From contig DVGZ01000059.1 in the NCBI GenBank assembly GCA_018712435.1, positions 1 to 40,088 of the forward strand: 40,088 nucleotides of DNA, written 5' to 3'. The position numbers and the translations under genes are program-made. How positions within the stretch are numbered: the first letter of the stretch is position 1; every line of letters starts with the position of its first letter. The DNA is from Candidatus Caccousia avicola. GTDB taxonomy: Bacteria > Bacillota > Clostridia > Oscillospirales > Acutalibacteraceae. Of this stretch, positions 7,901-15,453 are shown in pieces. The notes under the pieces are model-generated. The model ran no database searches and was not told where the DNA came from. It saw nothing but the letters and a program-made list of their open reading frames with translations.

Positions 7901-8534
7901 CGGCAAGGGGATCGTGGGCTGGGTGTCCGGCCACCGCCTGCTGATCGGCAGCCGCGACCTGCTGCTGGCGCACCACATCACCCCGCCCTCGCACGATTAC
8001 GAAAAGAAATATGTCCTCGGGGGCAAAAAAGTGCTGTATCTGGCTTCGGGCGGACAGCTCGTCGCGATGTTCCTCATCGCGTACAACGCCGACCGCCGCC
8101 GCACGATCGAGCTATGCCGCCTGGAGGACAACGGCGTTGCCTTCCTGGTGCGCACCTGTGACCCGAACATCACCCCGGAGCTGATTGCGGAAAGCTTCCA
8201 GCTGAACGCCCGCTCCGTCAACGTGCTTCCCACCCGTCTCGGCAACGTTTATGTGAAGGTGGGCAAGAAACCGAACGCCCCCGCCGCCGCGTGGCTGGCC
8301 ACCAAGGGCCGTCCCACGGCCATGATGCGTCTGGTTTCCCTGTGCATCCGCCAGCGCGGGAACATCTCGCTTGCCGTCGCCCTGCAAAATGTGGCTGTCG
8401 GGCTCGGATTTGTTCTTGTGGCCTTCCTGGCCTGCTATTCGGGTCTCGGCAAGCTGAACACACTGTTCCTGCTGATCTATGAGCTGTTCTGGGCGCTCGC
8501 CATCGTGCTGCTGCCCAAGCTGCGCAAGCCCTGA
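4902..8534 (+). CDS. P1B-ATPase-like membrane protein lacking the catalytic motifs, with a long disordered N-terminus
   Basis: A 1210-residue protein. Residues 1 to about 640 are low-complexity, rich in Glu, Pro, Lys and Ala, starting with a conserved-looking DFSLEEILADVR. From about 655 there are eight hydrophobic segments in the 4 - loop - 2 - large loop - 2 order of P1B heavy-metal ATPases: near 657-675, 695-715, 735-752, 762-780, 850-870, 874-897, and two within 1155-1205. The metal-site position reads SCCICTPM (about 884-890). The region that should be DKTGT reads VDAKELFP (Asp934): the Asp is kept but KTGT is lost. The TGD position reads TCDPN (about 1085), and the GDGxNDxP motif and A-domain TGE are absent. 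A KGIVGWVSGHRLLIGS segment still resembles the nucleotide-domain fold. Hydrolysis is therefore unlikely; a scaffold or sensor role is inferred. A terminator follows. Confidence 0.8.
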   Translation: MSDDREYREDFSLEEILADVRNSRTNPPKPEDIAQPGLDYVPSSEKQSADETTAEPKPASRRVPLYPEKEQKKTEPARAANKQPKEDDGVITAEDLAEDDPEETPETPRRKSLRGLFSFGKKEKKKNTFLDMSDDEENPYKDLHLKSREEYKRAYEKTMDFDSTPRSSEDSPYSYLFHSDGQDSDDDLAARADKMRAERHARLARAMKKVGFDENSQNGEGDLFSMYQREEAQRAERRTHDAEAAARVLEKAGGPEPEEEPAAPEQDQPTATVEPSTREFPSLTVLDTHEAPARGKAADTGSAQTRRTGQTFKAARGAKRKPAQPSFRPAPPPVFLTEQEETKRQEPAPAKTKPAQDTPAQTAPATAETEREQTPAPVKEPSPASPTPAREPAPAPVREPEEAPQPRVLASSKGNAKSGSREHSYRSRKNRPAKVVTMEETPGELREALDNEARTYPRPGKLAAPTEPAEQHAQKSAARQESAQQAKQPAVHIDSTPQEKQTSAARNETPDGIWEDTTPKTAPKKDSVPDAWAEFAPADVTASTPIQPQETAVWDHDGWEEIESSSGKPLRGRTIPLHPTPSPAPAEEEESEEEAEETLKRKPGQKRHKRFSILGTEEKDNRPEDEFPADPEEIEDYEKPEDAASILHDLGEKHRALLLRAGVTGLSLFLMLLFGLISEYNGILPSFISYYLLTQPYLILELIFLIIAGAFSWPVLLNGLKGLIRLQANSDSGVAVAVAASAIHTVLLLFSTARVDTASLHLYAPLAVLALFLNTLGKLSMVKRITKNFRFVASPDKKMAVHLLNDHNMALQMTRGYVEDAPVVAYQTKTGFLKNFLRISYLPDACEQSSQVIAPIGIVSSLLLCVATLLLSHDAMAALTAFTASCCICTPMLNQLCVNLPLAQASRLAGRHGAMISGYQALDKFSDTNAILVDAKELFPKNCVVLSGIKTFGDQRIDDAILDAAALLNQTGGTLSEIFDEVIQSRRELLPKVENYTYEDGKGIVGWVSGHRLLIGSRDLLLAHHITPPSHDYEKKYVLGGKKVLYLASGGQLVAMFLIAYNADRRRTIELCRLEDNGVAFLVRTCDPNITPELIAESFQLNARSVNVLPTRLGNVYVKVGKKPNAPAAAWLATKGRPTAMMRLVSLCIRQRGNISLAVALQNVAVGLGFVLVAFLACYSGLGKLNTLFLLIYELFWALAIVLLPKLRKP

Positions 8535-8558
8535 TAAATAATAATTGCAAATAGGGAC

Positions 8559-8601
8559 AGCCCCCGCACCTTCCGGAAGGAAGGCGTGGGGGCTGCTTTT
8601 T
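8559..8601 (+). terminator. Intrinsic terminator after the pseudo-ATPase gene
   Basis: A stem pairs AGCCCCC...CCTTCC (8559-8574) with GGAAGG...GGGGGCT (8579-8594) around a GGAA loop, with one G-T pair and one mismatch, and is followed by GCTTTTT. It lies 25 bases after the stop codon. Confidence 0.85.
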
Positions 8602-9380
8602 GGCGTTCCATAGGCGCGCGCGTCGTCAAACCAGATCATATCCGGCGACCACTGCGCATAGCCCACACGGGCAAAAAGCGGCGCATAGGAGGCCAGCGCC
8701 ACCACATCCGCGTTGCGCTCCACACCGGTGAGGAAAGCCGCCTCCGCCAGCGCGCCGCCAAGCGTGTTCGCGTCCGGGCGGTTCATGCCGTTCACTGGAT
8801 GCGCGGCGTACTCGCCCGAAAAGACCTTGATATTTCTCGGATACGCATCGTAAAAATCGGTGTGCTCGTAGAACCATTCCGGCTTGACATAATAGTGCTC
8901 GTCCACCGCGTAGACAAAGTTCTCCTTCTTCGGCGCGGCTTCCTTGTAGAAGTCCCATGCGGCCTTGTAGCGCTCCGAGGTGATATCGGGGCCGGCGGAA
9001 CCGATCAGGCGCATCTCGGGATATTTTGCATGGATCGCCTGCTCAAACGCCTGATAGCGGGAGAAGAAATCCACCTTTTCCGTCTGCCACTGCTCGTTGC
9101 CGATGCCCATCATCGTCATGCCGAACGGAGCGGGGTGGCCCATCTGCGCGCGCACGGCGCCCCATTCCAACGCTCTCCTTCCAGCGATAGCGGTTTTCCA
9201 GCGTGTTGCCCTCGATGATGCAGCCGCCGGGGAAGCGCAGGAATCCGGGATGCAGACCTTTGAGCAGTTCAAACAGATCCCGGCGGAACACGCCCGCCAC
9301 CGCATCCTCCGGCATGAGGGAGATAAAATCAAATTCCACCACCGGGAGGACACGGAAGCCGGGGATTTCTTCTCTGCTCT
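8600..9380 (-). pseudogene. GH51 alpha-L-arabinofuranosidase remnant
   Basis: Two minus-strand frames carry pieces of a family 51 glycoside hydrolase. Upstream, EFDFISLMPEDAV and GLHPGFLRFPGGCIIEG are followed by RYRWKESVG. In a second frame come EWGAVRAQMGHPAPFGM and MMGIGNEQW, with the catalytic acid/base Glu in GNE, and then sequence up to SPDMIWFDDARAYGTP. The two pieces join near 9170 by a frame change. Compared with the family, the segment between the WKE region and WGAVRA is missing (roughly 90 residues, from memory), as are the N-terminal and C-terminal parts. The remnant begins immediately after the leuD stop and ends at the terminator of the neighbouring gene, so flanking deletions have trimmed it on both sides. 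It cannot encode an active enzyme. Confidence 0.85.
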
Positions 9381-9866
9381 TTACTTCGATTGCAGGCTGT
9401 TGAGCAGCCCGCCTTTGCGGATAATGTTCTGGATAAAGGGCGGGAAGGGCTGTGCCTGGAAGGTTTTTCCGGTGGTTTCGTCCTTGATCAGGCCGGTATC
9501 GAAGTCCACGGACACTTCGTCGCCCGCCTGGATTTCGGCGGCGGCTTCCGGGCATTCGAGAATTGCCAGGCCGATGTTGATCGCGTTGCGGTAGAAAATG
9601 CGCGCGAAGGTCGGCGCGATAACGCAGGAGATCCCGCTGGCCTTGATGGCGATCGGCGCGTGTTCACGCGAGGAACCGCAGCCGAAGTTCTTGCCCGCCA
9701 CCATAATATCGCCGGGCTTGACCTTCTTCACAAAGTCCTTGTCGATGTCCTCCATGCAGTGAGCGGCCAGCTCGCTGTGGGAGGCCGTATTCAGATAACG
9801 GGCGGGAATGATCACGTCCGTGTCTACATTATCGCCGTAGCGGTGTACCAGTCCATGTGCGTTCAT
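9381..9866 (-). CDS. leuD: 3-isopropylmalate dehydratase, small subunit
   Basis: This 161-residue swivelling domain pairs with LeuC to isomerise 2-isopropylmalate to 3-isopropylmalate in leucine synthesis. Visible signatures are [18 protein letters not shown] near the N-terminus, the substrate-binding loop [11 protein letters not shown] in the middle, and [10 protein letters not shown] further on. The length matches the short archaeal/clostridial-type small subunit rather than the roughly 200-residue E. coli form. GGAGG lies 7 bases before the ATG. It sits 12 bases after leuC, in the same operon. The stop codon directly abuts the GH51 remnant, so the natural downstream sequence and terminator may have been lost. 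Confidence 0.96.
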   Translation of the reverse strand: MNAHGLVHRYGDNVDTDVIIPARYLNTASHSELAAHCMEDIDKDFVKKVKPGDIMVAGKNFGCGSSREHAPIAIKASGISCVIAPTFARIFYRNAINIGLAILECPEAAAEIQAGDEVSVDFDTGLIKDETTGKTFQAQPFPPFIQNIIRKGGLLNSLQSK

Positions 9867-9878
9867 GTCGATTCCTCC

Positions 9879-11141
9879 TCAGTTCAGCTTGGCCGGGTCG
9901 GTCAAATAGCCCGTCACCGCGCTGGCGGCGGCGACAGCCGGGCTGGCAAGGTAGATTTCGCTCTCGATGTGACCCATGCGGCCGACAAAGTTGCGGTTTG
10001 TTGTGGAGACGGCGCGCTCTCCCTTGCCGAGCACGCCCATGTGACCGCCCAGGCAGGGGCCGCAGGTCGGCATGCTGAAAATCGCGCCCGCGAGAATAAA
10101 CGTCTCCGCCAGCCCTTCGCGGATCGCGTCGAGATAAATCTGCTGGGTGCCGGGGATGATGATGCAGCGCACCCCGTCGGCCACCTTGCGGCCTTTGAGG
10201 ATGGAAGCCGCCATGCGCAGATCCTCCATGCGGCCGTTCGTGCACGAACCGATCACCGCCTGATCGATCTTCACCTCGCCCACCTCGTCGATGGTGCGCG
10301 TGTTTTCCGGCAGATGCGGGAAGGACACCGTCGGGCGGAGCTTGTCGAGCTCGATGACAACCTCGCGGTCATACACCGCGTCCGGGTCCGCCTCATAGAC
10401 GACGGCTTCGCGGCGGAAACGGTTCTTTCCGTAGGCAAGCGTCACCTCGTCCACGGGGAAAATGCCGTTCTTCGCGCCCGCCTCGATCGCCATGTTCGCA
10501 ATGCACAGGCGGTCATCCATGGACAGGCTCTTCACGCCGTCGCCGGCAAACTCCAGCGACTGATACAGCGCGCCGTCCACGCCGATCTCCCCGATCAGGT
10601 GAAGAATCACGTCCTTGCCGCTGACAAATTCCGGCAGCTTGCCGCGCAGCGTGACGCGGATCGCGGACGGAACCTTGAACCACGTCTTGCCCGCGATCAT
10701 GCCCGCGGCCATATCCGTGGAACCAACGCCCGTGGAGAATGCGCCGAGCGCTCCATAAGTGCAGGTGTGGGAGTCCGCGCCGATCACGCAGTCGCCCGGC
10801 ACCACGATGCCCTGCTCCGGCAGAAGCGCGTGCTCAATGCCCACGCGGCCCACATCAAAGAAATTGTCGATATCGTACTTGGACGCGAACTGCCGCACCT
10901 GACGGCACTGTTCCGCCGCCTTGATATCCTTGTTCGGCGTGAAATGGTCGAGCACCAGCGCGATGCGCGACTTGTCGAACACGGAATCCGCGCCGCATTT
11001 TTCAAACTCATTGATCGCCACCGGCGAGGTGATATCGTTGCCAAGCACCAGATCCAGCTTTGCTTCGATCAGCTGGCCCGGCTCCACATGGTCCAGACCG
11101 GCGTGCGCCGCCAGAATCTTCTGGGTCATGGTCATTCCCAT
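9879..11141 (-). CDS. leuC: 3-isopropylmalate dehydratase, large subunit
   Basis: A 420-residue aconitase-family protein that carries the [4Fe-4S] cluster for leucine synthesis together with LeuD. The three cluster ligands are Cys300 in [11 protein letters not shown] and Cys360/Cys363 in [10 protein letters not shown]. The substrate motif [13 protein letters not shown] is near residue 121. The length of about 420 identifies the archaeal/HACN-like subfamily; the E. coli form is about 466. The frame stays open far upstream, but the real start is the ATG at 11141 ([10 protein letters not shown]), with AAGGAG about 9 bases before it. It is divergent from the Crp/Fnr-type regulator gene, separated by 144 bases. 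Confidence 0.96.
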   Translation of the reverse strand: MGMTMTQKILAAHAGLDHVEPGQLIEAKLDLVLGNDITSPVAINEFEKCGADSVFDKSRIALVLDHFTPNKDIKAAEQCRQVRQFASKYDIDNFFDVGRVGIEHALLPEQGIVVPGDCVIGADSHTCTYGALGAFSTGVGSTDMAAGMIAGKTWFKVPSAIRVTLRGKLPEFVSGKDVILHLIGEIGVDGALYQSLEFAGDGVKSLSMDDRLCIANMAIEAGAKNGIFPVDEVTLAYGKNRFRREAVVYEADPDAVYDREVVIELDKLRPTVSFPHLPENTRTIDEVGEVKIDQAVIGSCTNGRMEDLRMAASILKGRKVADGVRCIIIPGTQQIYLDAIREGLAETFILAGAIFSMPTCGPCLGGHMGVLGKGERAVSTTNRNFVGRMGHIESEIYLASPAVAAASAVTGYLTDPAKLN

Positions 11142-11162
11142 TTTTCCTCTCTCCTTTTCCCT

Positions 11163-11182
11163 GCCGCCTGTTCTCCGGCGGC
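11163..11182 (-). promoter_or_regulatory. Leader hairpin of leuCD
   Basis: GCCGCC (11163-11168) pairs with GGCGGC (11177-11182) around an 8-base loop, about 20 bases before the leuC start codon. No T-box motif and no leucine-rich leader peptide was found, so its role is unknown. A possible minus-strand promoter (TTGATT-N17-TATTGT, -10 near 11236-11241) overlaps the regulator's promoter. Confidence 0.4.
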
Positions 11183-11210
11183 GTCTGTGCTTTCCAGTAT
11201 GCCAGATTTC

Positions 11211-11240
11211 TTGAAAAAAGAATGTATCATATGTTACAAT
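11211..11240 (+). promoter_or_regulatory. Promoter of the Crp/Fnr-type regulator
   Basis: TTGAAA (11211-11216), an 18-base spacer and TACAAT (11235-11240), with the extended -10 form TGTTACAAT. The -10 region overlaps an imperfect dyad, GTATCATATGTTAC, and the possible -10 of leuCD on the other strand. This would allow the regulator to act on both genes, but that is inference. Confidence 0.65.
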
Positions 11241-11285
11241 AATACAGATTCTACCCGAAATCAAAAGAGCAAGGAAGGAAACAAC

Positions 11286-11903
11286 ATGGCACAGCGCGCG
11301 GAAAACCCGTGGAAAATCTTTGAGGAAACCCAGCCGATCCGGCTCTACGCCAAAAATCAGACGGTCTATTCGCAGGAGGAAACGGCGGTGCAGTTTTATT
11401 ACCTGCGGCGCGGTTCGGTGAAAATCACGCTCTCCTCGCCGGACGGTGGGGAACACACCCTGCGTCTGGTCGCGCCGGGGGAGCTGTTTGGGGAAGCGTC
11501 GTTTTTTGACGGGAAGATGCGCGTTTCCTCGGCGCGCACGCTGGAAAAGTCGGAGATCATCTCCATCAACCGCCCGGCGCTGCTGCAATGCATCGCCCTG
11601 CGCCCCCAGCTTGCCATGGATCTGATGCACTCGCTGGCCGGAACGATCCGGCTGCTCTCGGCGCAGGTGGACGCGCTGGCCTTTCTGCGCGCGGATGAAC
11701 GTGTGGAACGGCTGCTGCATGGTCTGGCGGACGAGGAAGGCATGGTGCGCCTGACGCATGAGGAGATTGCCGGGCTGGCGGGTCTTTCCCGTGTGACAGT
11801 GACGCGGGTGCTGTCGCGCCTGGCGGCGCAGGGCCGGATCGAACGCGGTTATGGCGGCCTGCGGCTGCTCCGTGAGCAAGCAGCTTCCAAAGAGCCAACA
11901 TGA
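11286..11903 (+). CDS. Crp/Fnr family transcriptional regulator
   Basis: A 205-residue one-component regulator. Residues about 15-130 form a cyclic-nucleotide-binding-like beta barrel ([12 protein letters not shown], then [12 protein letters not shown]), and 130-155 the dimer helix. The C-terminal winged helix has [24 protein letters not shown] as recognition region (about 157-180). There is no N-terminal cysteine cluster, so it is not a classic Fe-S FNR sensor. The barrel lacks an obvious cAMP arginine-serine pair, so its ligand is unknown. It is divergent from leuCD, which makes that operon a plausible target. The stop codon at 11901-11903 coincides with the start of a Clostridia-type intergenic hairpin repeat. 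Confidence 0.9.
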   Translation: MAQRAENPWKIFEETQPIRLYAKNQTVYSQEETAVQFYYLRRGSVKITLSSPDGGEHTLRLVAPGELFGEASFFDGKMRVSSARTLEKSEIISINRPALLQCIALRPQLAMDLMHSLAGTIRLLSAQVDALAFLRADERVERLLHGLADEEGMVRLTHEEIAGLAGLSRVTVTRVLSRLAAQGRIERGYGGLRLLREQAASKEPT

Positions 11904-11962
11904 AGTTTTCGCTCAAGCCTTTTTCAAAAGGCTTGCGGGGTTTGGGGCAGAGCCCCATAAAA
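11901..11962 (+). repeat. Intergenic hairpin repeat, copy D
   Basis: Starts at the regulator's stop codon with TGAAGTTTTCG. It forms a hairpin AAGCCTTTT / AAAAGGCTT (11915-11934), followed by GCGGGGTTTGGGGCAG and a GGGGC-AGA-GCCCC hairpin. It matches copy E at 14288-14348 on the opposite strand, with paired changes in the first stem. The bases up to about 12050 are further low-complexity repeat sequence without a gene. Confidence 0.8.
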
Positions 11963-12057
11963 ATCGCGCGAAGCCAAAGAGAAAGCCAGGAAAAAGAGCG
12001 AAGCGATTTTTTCCGGACGTCGGGCGTCCCAGGTACTTTCCCGCACAAGCATAATAT

Positions 12058-12112
12058 CCCAAAGATACAGCAAAGCGCCCGTTCCCCACAAGCATCGTGG
12101 GAAACGGGCGCT
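12058..12112 (-). terminator. Hairpin terminator after the anchored hypothetical protein
   Basis: On the minus strand AGCGCCCGTTTCCCAC pairs with GTGGGGAACGGGCGCT with one mismatch (12074-12112). The following bases are TTTGCTGTATCTTT, a weak T-tract. It starts about 15 bases after the stop codon. Confidence 0.65.
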
Positions 12113-12126
12113 GTATTTCTGAAAAG

Positions 12127-12894
12127 TTACTCCGCGGCAGAGGAAGCCGCTTCGGCGGACGAGGAAGCATCCTCGCTGCCCGCGTTGGTGGGCGTACCCG
12201 CCACAAGGTTTTCATAAAGCTCCTTGGAAGCAACGTAATAATCGGGGTTGTCCTCCAGAAGGTCGTCACGGATCCAGCGCAGGGAGAAGCTGTAATCGTC
12301 GAAGATCTCCCCGATCTCCGTATCGGCCAGACCCTTGCACTCGGACATCGGCAGACGCATGTTTTCGTAATCCTTTGCGCCTTCCTCCGGCTGAGAGCCG
12401 TCCAGATAGGTGAACATGCCCTCCTCCGTACCGTAAGCGACAAAGCTGTCGTCGTCCGTCAGGTAAATATAGGAATCTCCCGTCTGCACATCTCCCTGGA
12501 ATTTCACGATTCCGGCCATCTGCATATTGGGATCCATCGTATTGGCGGATTCTCCCTGTGCAATCTCAAAGACGTTCATCTGCACCACGACTTCGCCGTC
12601 TCCGTTGAGATCTTCGCCATATTTCTCGATTTCATCCCCGAGCTGATCCGAAAGATCCGACGGGATGGTTTTCGACGTCAGAATCGCGACGTTATAGTCC
12701 GGGTGAACCTTTGTCACCATGTCATAAACCATATACGCCACAAACAGCGCCGCGATCACCGCCACAATCACATGGGTTTTGTGGTAGAACCAGAAATTAT
12801 TCCATTTATCCTTTTTTGTTTTCAGCGTGATCTCCGCACCGGCGCGGTTGATCTCTTCCTCGCCCGCGTGCAGCAGATACCGTTCTCTAGCCAC
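12127..12894 (-). CDS. Membrane-anchored hypothetical protein
   Basis: A 255-residue protein that I cannot assign to a family. About 37 cytoplasmic residues containing KTKKDKW precede one membrane segment (THVIVAVIAALFVAYMVYDMV, about 41-60), giving a type II orientation. The outer part is acidic, with DLNGDGEVVVQ and DPNMQMAGIVKFQGDVQTGDSYIYL, and ends in an Ala/Ser/Glu tail (SSSAEAASSAAE). The start is GTG, with GGGAGG 7 bases upstream and an extended -10 promoter (TGC-TATAAT) at 12927-12935. It appears monocistronic, with its own terminator. Confidence 0.8.
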   Translation of the reverse strand: MARERYLLHAGEEEINRAGAEITLKTKKDKWNNFWFYHKTHVIVAVIAALFVAYMVYDMVTKVHPDYNVAILTSKTIPSDLSDQLGDEIEKYGEDLNGDGEVVVQMNVFEIAQGESANTMDPNMQMAGIVKFQGDVQTGDSYIYLTDDDSFVAYGTEEGMFTYLDGSQPEEGAKDYENMRLPMSECKGLADTEIGEIFDDYSFSLRWIRDDLLEDNPDYYVASKELYENLVAGTPTNAGSEDASSSAEAASSAAE

Positions 12895-12926
12895 AGCCTT
12901 CCCTCCCGGCCTGATATACTTGCCTC

Positions 12927-12935
12927 ATTATAGCA
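12927..12935 (-). promoter_or_regulatory. Extended -10 promoter for the anchored hypothetical protein
   Basis: TGC-TATAAT on the minus strand, about 33 bases before the GTG start. No good -35 box is seen. Confidence 0.6.
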
Positions 12936-12972
12936 GGATTCCCCGGGGAAAATCCATGAATATATTGTAAAT

Positions 12973-13638
12973 TCAGGGAAGAAGCAAATACGCCCGCAGG
13001 CCCTCCGGGGACTGGGCCGCGCCCAGACTTCCCTCTCCCGTCAGCTCGCCCGGCGAGCCGTATCCGTAAGCCGCTCCGACAAATGCCGTCCCGGCCTCGC
13101 GCGCGCCCTCACGGTCAAACCGGGTGTCCCCGATCATGACCGCCTGCCGCGGCGAAACGTCCAGCCCGGCGCAGGCCGCTTCAATCAGGCCGCGCTTGCC
13201 CATGCCCTTTTCATCCTCGCGGTTGCCGGACATGAAATCCACACGGGACAGAATCCCGAAGCTCTCACAGACGGCGTGCGCCATCTTGGCGGGCTTGGCG
13301 GTGGCGACGGCCAGCTTTGCCCCGGCGGCGCGCAGATCCTCCAGCAAAGGAAGGATTCCCGGATAGACGGCGCATTCCAGATACCCGCCCGCGCGGTAAT
13401 GCGTGCGGTAGCGCTCCACGGCTTCCTCGGCCTGCTCCGAAGTCAGATGGCAGAAGGTGGTGTAGCTGTACCAGAGCGGCGGGCCGATGAAGCGGCGCAG
13501 CGTATCCTCCGGCGGGATGGGCAAGCCCATTTCTTCCAGGGAAAGACGGACACAGTGCAGGATGCCGGGGTGCGATTCGGTGAGAGTGCCGTCAAGATCA
13601 AACAGGACGGCGGAAAAACGCGGACGCATCGGACTCAC
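12973..13638 (-). CDS. HAD-superfamily phosphatase (phosphoglycolate phosphatase-like)
   Basis: A 221-residue cytoplasmic hydrolase. Motif I is FDLDGTLTESHPGI (nucleophile Asp14, acid Asp16), motif III includes the lysine-containing GNREDEKGMGKRGL region, and motif IV is MIGDTRFD. An alpha-helical cap of about 65 residues follows motif I, typical of the Gph/PGMB subgroup. The substrate cannot be told. The frame opens with GTG at 13638, overlapping the thioesterase stop as GTGA. An ATG at 13629 is the alternative start, with GGTGAG just before it. Either way it is translated from the same message as the thioesterase. Confidence 0.88.
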   Translation of the reverse strand: MSPMRPRFSAVLFDLDGTLTESHPGILHCVRLSLEEMGLPIPPEDTLRRFIGPPLWYSYTTFCHLTSEQAEEAVERYRTHYRAGGYLECAVYPGILPLLEDLRAAGAKLAVATAKPAKMAHAVCESFGILSRVDFMSGNREDEKGMGKRGLIEAACAGLDVSPRQAVMIGDTRFDREGAREAGTAFVGAAYGYGSPGELTGEGSLGAAQSPEGLRAYLLLP

Positions 13639-14021
13639 CGAGGCAGGCGGGCGGCCGCCTTCTCCGGGAAGGTAGCGGCTTTCACGGACACGCGCTCATG
13701 CGTGCCGGTGGCAATCACGCCCGCGTCGTCGCGCGCTTCCAGCGTGAAGCGGAACACGCGGCCCTCCTGCGCGACGAGAGTGGCCGTCGCGGTGATGTGC
13801 GCGCCCTCGGGAGAGGGAGCGTCATGGGAAAGGGAAAGCTTTGTGCCGACGGAGGTAATGCCCTCGTCAAGGTATTTCTGCGCCAGCAGACAGGCGGACT
13901 GCTCCAGAAGCGCCGCGACCATCGGGGTCGCCAGCACGGGCAGAGAGCCGGAACCGACGTGGCAGGCCAGCATCTCCGGGGTTACGATGGCTTCGGTGGA
14001 CAGGGTTGTGGGATTTGACAT
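13635..14021 (-). CDS. Hot-dog fold thioesterase (fluoroacetyl-CoA thioesterase-like)
   Basis: A 128-residue single hot-dog domain of the FlK-like type. Visible features are TPMVAALLEQSACLLAQKYLDEGITSVGTKLSLSH split over the central helix and first strands, with the helix Glu as likely active-site residue, then AHITATATLV and FRFTLEARDDAGVIATGTHERV. Such proteins hydrolyse acyl-CoA thioesters; the substrate is not known here. The start is the ATG at 14021 (MSNPTTLSTEAI), preceded by GGAGGAATTACA. It overlaps the HAD gene by four bases. Confidence 0.85.
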   Translation of the reverse strand: MSNPTTLSTEAIVTPEMLACHVGSGSLPVLATPMVAALLEQSACLLAQKYLDEGITSVGTKLSLSHDAPSPEGAHITATATLVAQEGRVFRFTLEARDDAGVIATGTHERVSVKAATFPEKAAARLPR

Positions 14022-14287
14022 TGTAATTCCTCCGGTTCTTTTATATAATGAATAGTCAGAAAGCAAACGAGTTTGGACGGGTTGGAAAGGCTCCCGGGTG
14101 CGCGATTACGAAAAAAGGCCGTGAATTATGGCGGTTTGCGGGATGCTCTCAGCTTGCGGGGGCGTGCAGGGCTTGGTGCGAACGTGCCAGGGCTGGTTGG
14201 GAAACGAGCTTTGCTTGGCTCGCGAGGGCGCAAAAAAGGCGCTTCGCTGTTTTTTGCTTGGCACGGATGTGCTTGCGCCTGCGGCGC

Positions 14288-14348
14288 TTTTATTGGGGCG
14301 CTGCCCCAAGCCCCGCCACCTTTTGGAAAAAGGTGGACGAAAACTTCA
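14288..14348 (-). repeat. Intergenic hairpin repeat, copy E
   Basis: Minus-strand counterpart of copy D. It contains GAAGTTTTCG, the hairpin CCACCTTTT / AAAAGGTGG (14316-14336), GCGGGGCTTGGGGCAG and GGGGC-AGC-GCCCC. Three outer pairs of the first stem differ from copy D on both sides, so pairing is preserved. The remaining gap from 14067 to 14287 shows only low-complexity repeat-like sequence and no gene. Confidence 0.8.
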
Positions 14349-14423
14349 AGCGGCTCCGCCGTACTTCCCGTCAGCTTTCTTAGCTTATCATATTTTATCC
14401 CATTTGTCACGGAGGAACTCCCT

Positions 14424-15428
14424 ATGCAAATTGGTTCTGTTACCCTCAACGGCTTCGCCCTCCTCGCTCCCATGGCGGGCGTCACCGACGAAGCTTACCG
14501 CTCCCTCTGCGCCCGCTTCGGCGCAGCCGCTACCATCACCGAGATGGTCAGCGCCAAAGCGCTGCATTACCACGACAAGAAAACGCCCGAGCTCATGCAC
14601 CTCAGCCCCGACGAGCATCCCGCCGGGATCCAGCTCTTCGGCTATGAACCGGATATCATGGCCGAGGCCGCGAAAATCTGTATGGAGTATTCCCCGGATT
14701 TTATTGATATCAATATGGGGTGCCCCGCTCCCAAAATCGCCAACAACGGCTCCGGCTCCGCGCTCATGAAAAGCCCCCTCCTCTGCGGCGCGATTGTCTC
14801 CGCCGTCGTGCGCGCCGTCCCGGTTCCCGTCACGGTGAAAATCCGCAAGGGCTGGGACAAGAACAGCGTCAACGCCGTGGAGATCGCCCGCGTCTGCGAG
14901 CATGCCGGGGCCTCCGCCGTCACGGTGCATGGCCGCACGCGCGACGAAATGTACGGCCCGCCCGCCGACTGGGACATCATCCGGCAGGTCAAACAGGCTG
15001 TCTCCATCCCCGTCATCGGCAACGGCGACGTCACCAGCCCCGCCGCCGCCGCGAAGATGCTCGAAACCACCGGCTGCGACGCTGTTATGGTGGGGCGCGC
15101 CGCTCTCGGAAATCCGTGGATCTTCCAGCAGATCAACGCCTGCCTGATCGACAAAACGCAGATCATCCCCGCGCCGGGTATCTATGAGCGTCTGACGGTG
15201 ATGGCCAAGCATATCGAAGCGATGTGCGCGCTCAAAGGCGAAGCGCGCGCCATGAACGAGGCCAGAAAGCACGCCGGCTGGTATATGAAGGGCGTGCGCG
15301 GCGCGGCTGAATTCCGCCGCCGTGCCGGAGAGCTTTCCACCCGTGAGGATCTGGTGAATCTGATCCGCGACGTGCTCCTTGCCCAGCAGGACGCGGCGCA
15401 GGCTCCGGATCCGGAGGATGTTTCTTGA
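14424..15428 (+). CDS. dusB: tRNA-dihydrouridine synthase
   Basis: A 334-residue FMN enzyme that reduces uridines in the tRNA D-loop using NAD(P)H. The TIM-barrel motifs are clear: LLAPMAGVTDEAYR near the N-terminus, the catalytic Cys100 in DINMGCPAPK, then VTVKIRKGWD, VTVHGRTRDEMY, VIGNGDV and MVGRAALGNPWIF. The C-terminal helical domain carries KHAGWYMKGVRGAAEFR. The length and motif set fit the DusB type of Firmicutes. GGAGG lies 8 bases before the ATG, in a long repeat-bearing leader. The stop codon TGA is embedded in the -35 box of the ilvD promoter. Confidence 0.95.
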   Translation: MQIGSVTLNGFALLAPMAGVTDEAYRSLCARFGAAATITEMVSAKALHYHDKKTPELMHLSPDEHPAGIQLFGYEPDIMAEAAKICMEYSPDFIDINMGCPAPKIANNGSGSALMKSPLLCGAIVSAVVRAVPVPVTVKIRKGWDKNSVNAVEIARVCEHAGASAVTVHGRTRDEMYGPPADWDIIRQVKQAVSIPVIGNGDVTSPAAAAKMLETTGCDAVMVGRAALGNPWIFQQINACLIDKTQIIPAPGIYERLTVMAKHIEAMCALKGEARAMNEARKHAGWYMKGVRGAAEFRRRAGELSTREDLVNLIRDVLLAQQDAAQAPDPEDVS

Positions 15429-15453
15429 CAAATAGATGTACGACAAGTATAAT
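15425..15453 (+). promoter_or_regulatory. Consensus sigma-A promoter of ilvD
   Basis: Perfect TTGACA (15425-15430), a 17-base spacer and perfect TATAAT (15448-15453). The -35 box overlaps the dusB stop codon. Such an ideal promoter normally needs repression to be regulated. Confidence 0.92.

Noticed and set aside
9390-11903. Open frame of 837 codons on the plus strand across leuD, leuC and the regulator
   Set aside because: It is antisense to leuCD over most of its length; only the last part, from 11286, is a real gene (Crp/Fnr-type). High GC keeps antisense frames open.
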